Source of the DNA: Pelargonium cotyledonis
Lineage: Eukaryota > Streptophyta > Magnoliopsida > Geraniales > Geraniaceae
Length of the DNA: 32,935 bases
NCBI GenBank assembly: GCA_036897625.1
Contig: JAYMTA010000263.1
Coordinates: 1-32,935 of the forward strand
Direction: 5' to 3'
The position numbers were made by a program, and so were the translations under genes. Each line of letters begins with the position of its first letter. The first letter of the stretch is position 1. Below are positions 32,466-32,935 of the stretch, piece after piece. A model generated the notes under the pieces. That model was given only the letters and a program-made list of their open reading frames with translations, was not told the DNA's origin and did no database searches.

Positions 32466-32935
32466 AATGCTTCATAATACAATATACATAGCATGTTACA
32501 ATGTGCTCCAAAGTCTTCACATCTCCACTTGTTATGCTCCAACGAAAGTGATTCCACATCTTTCCCTTCAACAATATCATCTTATATATGAACTTTAAAC
32601 TTCAAGTTTTGTAGTAAGTTAACATCTAAAATTGGTGAAGGGGCCTTGAATTTTGACAATTTCTTATACAATCCAAAGTAAAGTACTTCACTAAGGTGTT
32701 GAAATGGTGGTTAAAGGTTTTTGCTCTCTTTTTTCGGCACACTGGTCAAACGTTGGGATGTTTAATATGTCAGGTTGACGGATGAGTTGCACTTTTGAGA
32801 TTATTTTGAAAGGGATAGTTTTGAGTTATATAGGAGTTAAGTTGGTAATTTAGACTCGAATTTGCGAACACCTATGACTCGACCTATTTCCTGCCAAATT
32901 GGGAACTCACACATTTTGTAGTGAATATTCGAAAA
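32466..32935. other. Right-edge sequence without a supported gene
   Basis: AT-rich sequence with stops in all frames. No exon, promoter or repeat recognised before the window ends. Confidence 0.4.

Noticed and set aside
1-32935. A novel multi-gene system such as a defence island or biosynthetic cluster
   Set aside because: The recognisable genes belong to unrelated housekeeping families on both strands with repeat-filled gaps; nothing suggests co-function.

Overview
This is a nuclear window from a flowering plant, most likely a eudicot. It is AT-rich, its genes have many GT-AG introns, and its intergenic space is full of small retroelements and tandem repeats. I rebuilt three multi-exon genes by splicing; in each, the exon phases add up to one open frame. 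A fourth, intronless gene is interrupted by one stop codon.

Layout. (1) 368-4496, minus, with a 5'UTR exon near 5608-5710: an ataxin-2-like CTC-interacting (CID3/CID4-type) protein with Sm, LsmAD and two abutting PAM2 motifs. Its last exon or exons lie beyond the left edge. (2) 5.7-10.2 kb: a repeat-rich gap holding two tRNA-derived SINE fragments, a broken minus-strand reading frame with a decapeptide repeat, a decayed plus-strand DUF4283/zinc-knuckle (LINE ORF1-type) pseudogene and a possible solo LTR. (3) 10.3-11.6 kb: a degenerate tandem array of about 115-bp units next to the 3' end of (4) 11620-16890, minus: PDAT1, phospholipid:diacylglycerol acyltransferase, six coding exons, 683 aa. 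(5) 18408-19160, plus: a GC-rich, intronless, multi-pass membrane protein gene of unknown family with an in-frame TAA at 18753. (6) 20475-28016, plus: a GBF-interacting protein 1-like gene, ten coding exons, 917 aa, with an unusual 17-residue tandem repeat encoded in exon 3. (7) 28.2-32.9 kb: no convincing gene. It contains a retroposed 5S rRNA copy with poly(A) and a 13-bp target-site duplication, a degenerate tandem repeat of about 90 bp, and a tandem pair of MITE-like hairpins.

The genes do not form a pathway. The CID protein is expected to act in poly(A)-binding-protein/mRNA regulation, PDAT1 in triacylglycerol synthesis at the ER, and the GIP1-like protein in transcription or stress-granule-type regulation. 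I see no undescribed multi-gene system. The most notable items are the 5S retropseudogene, the 17-aa repeat expansion in the GIP1-like protein, and the single-stop membrane protein gene.
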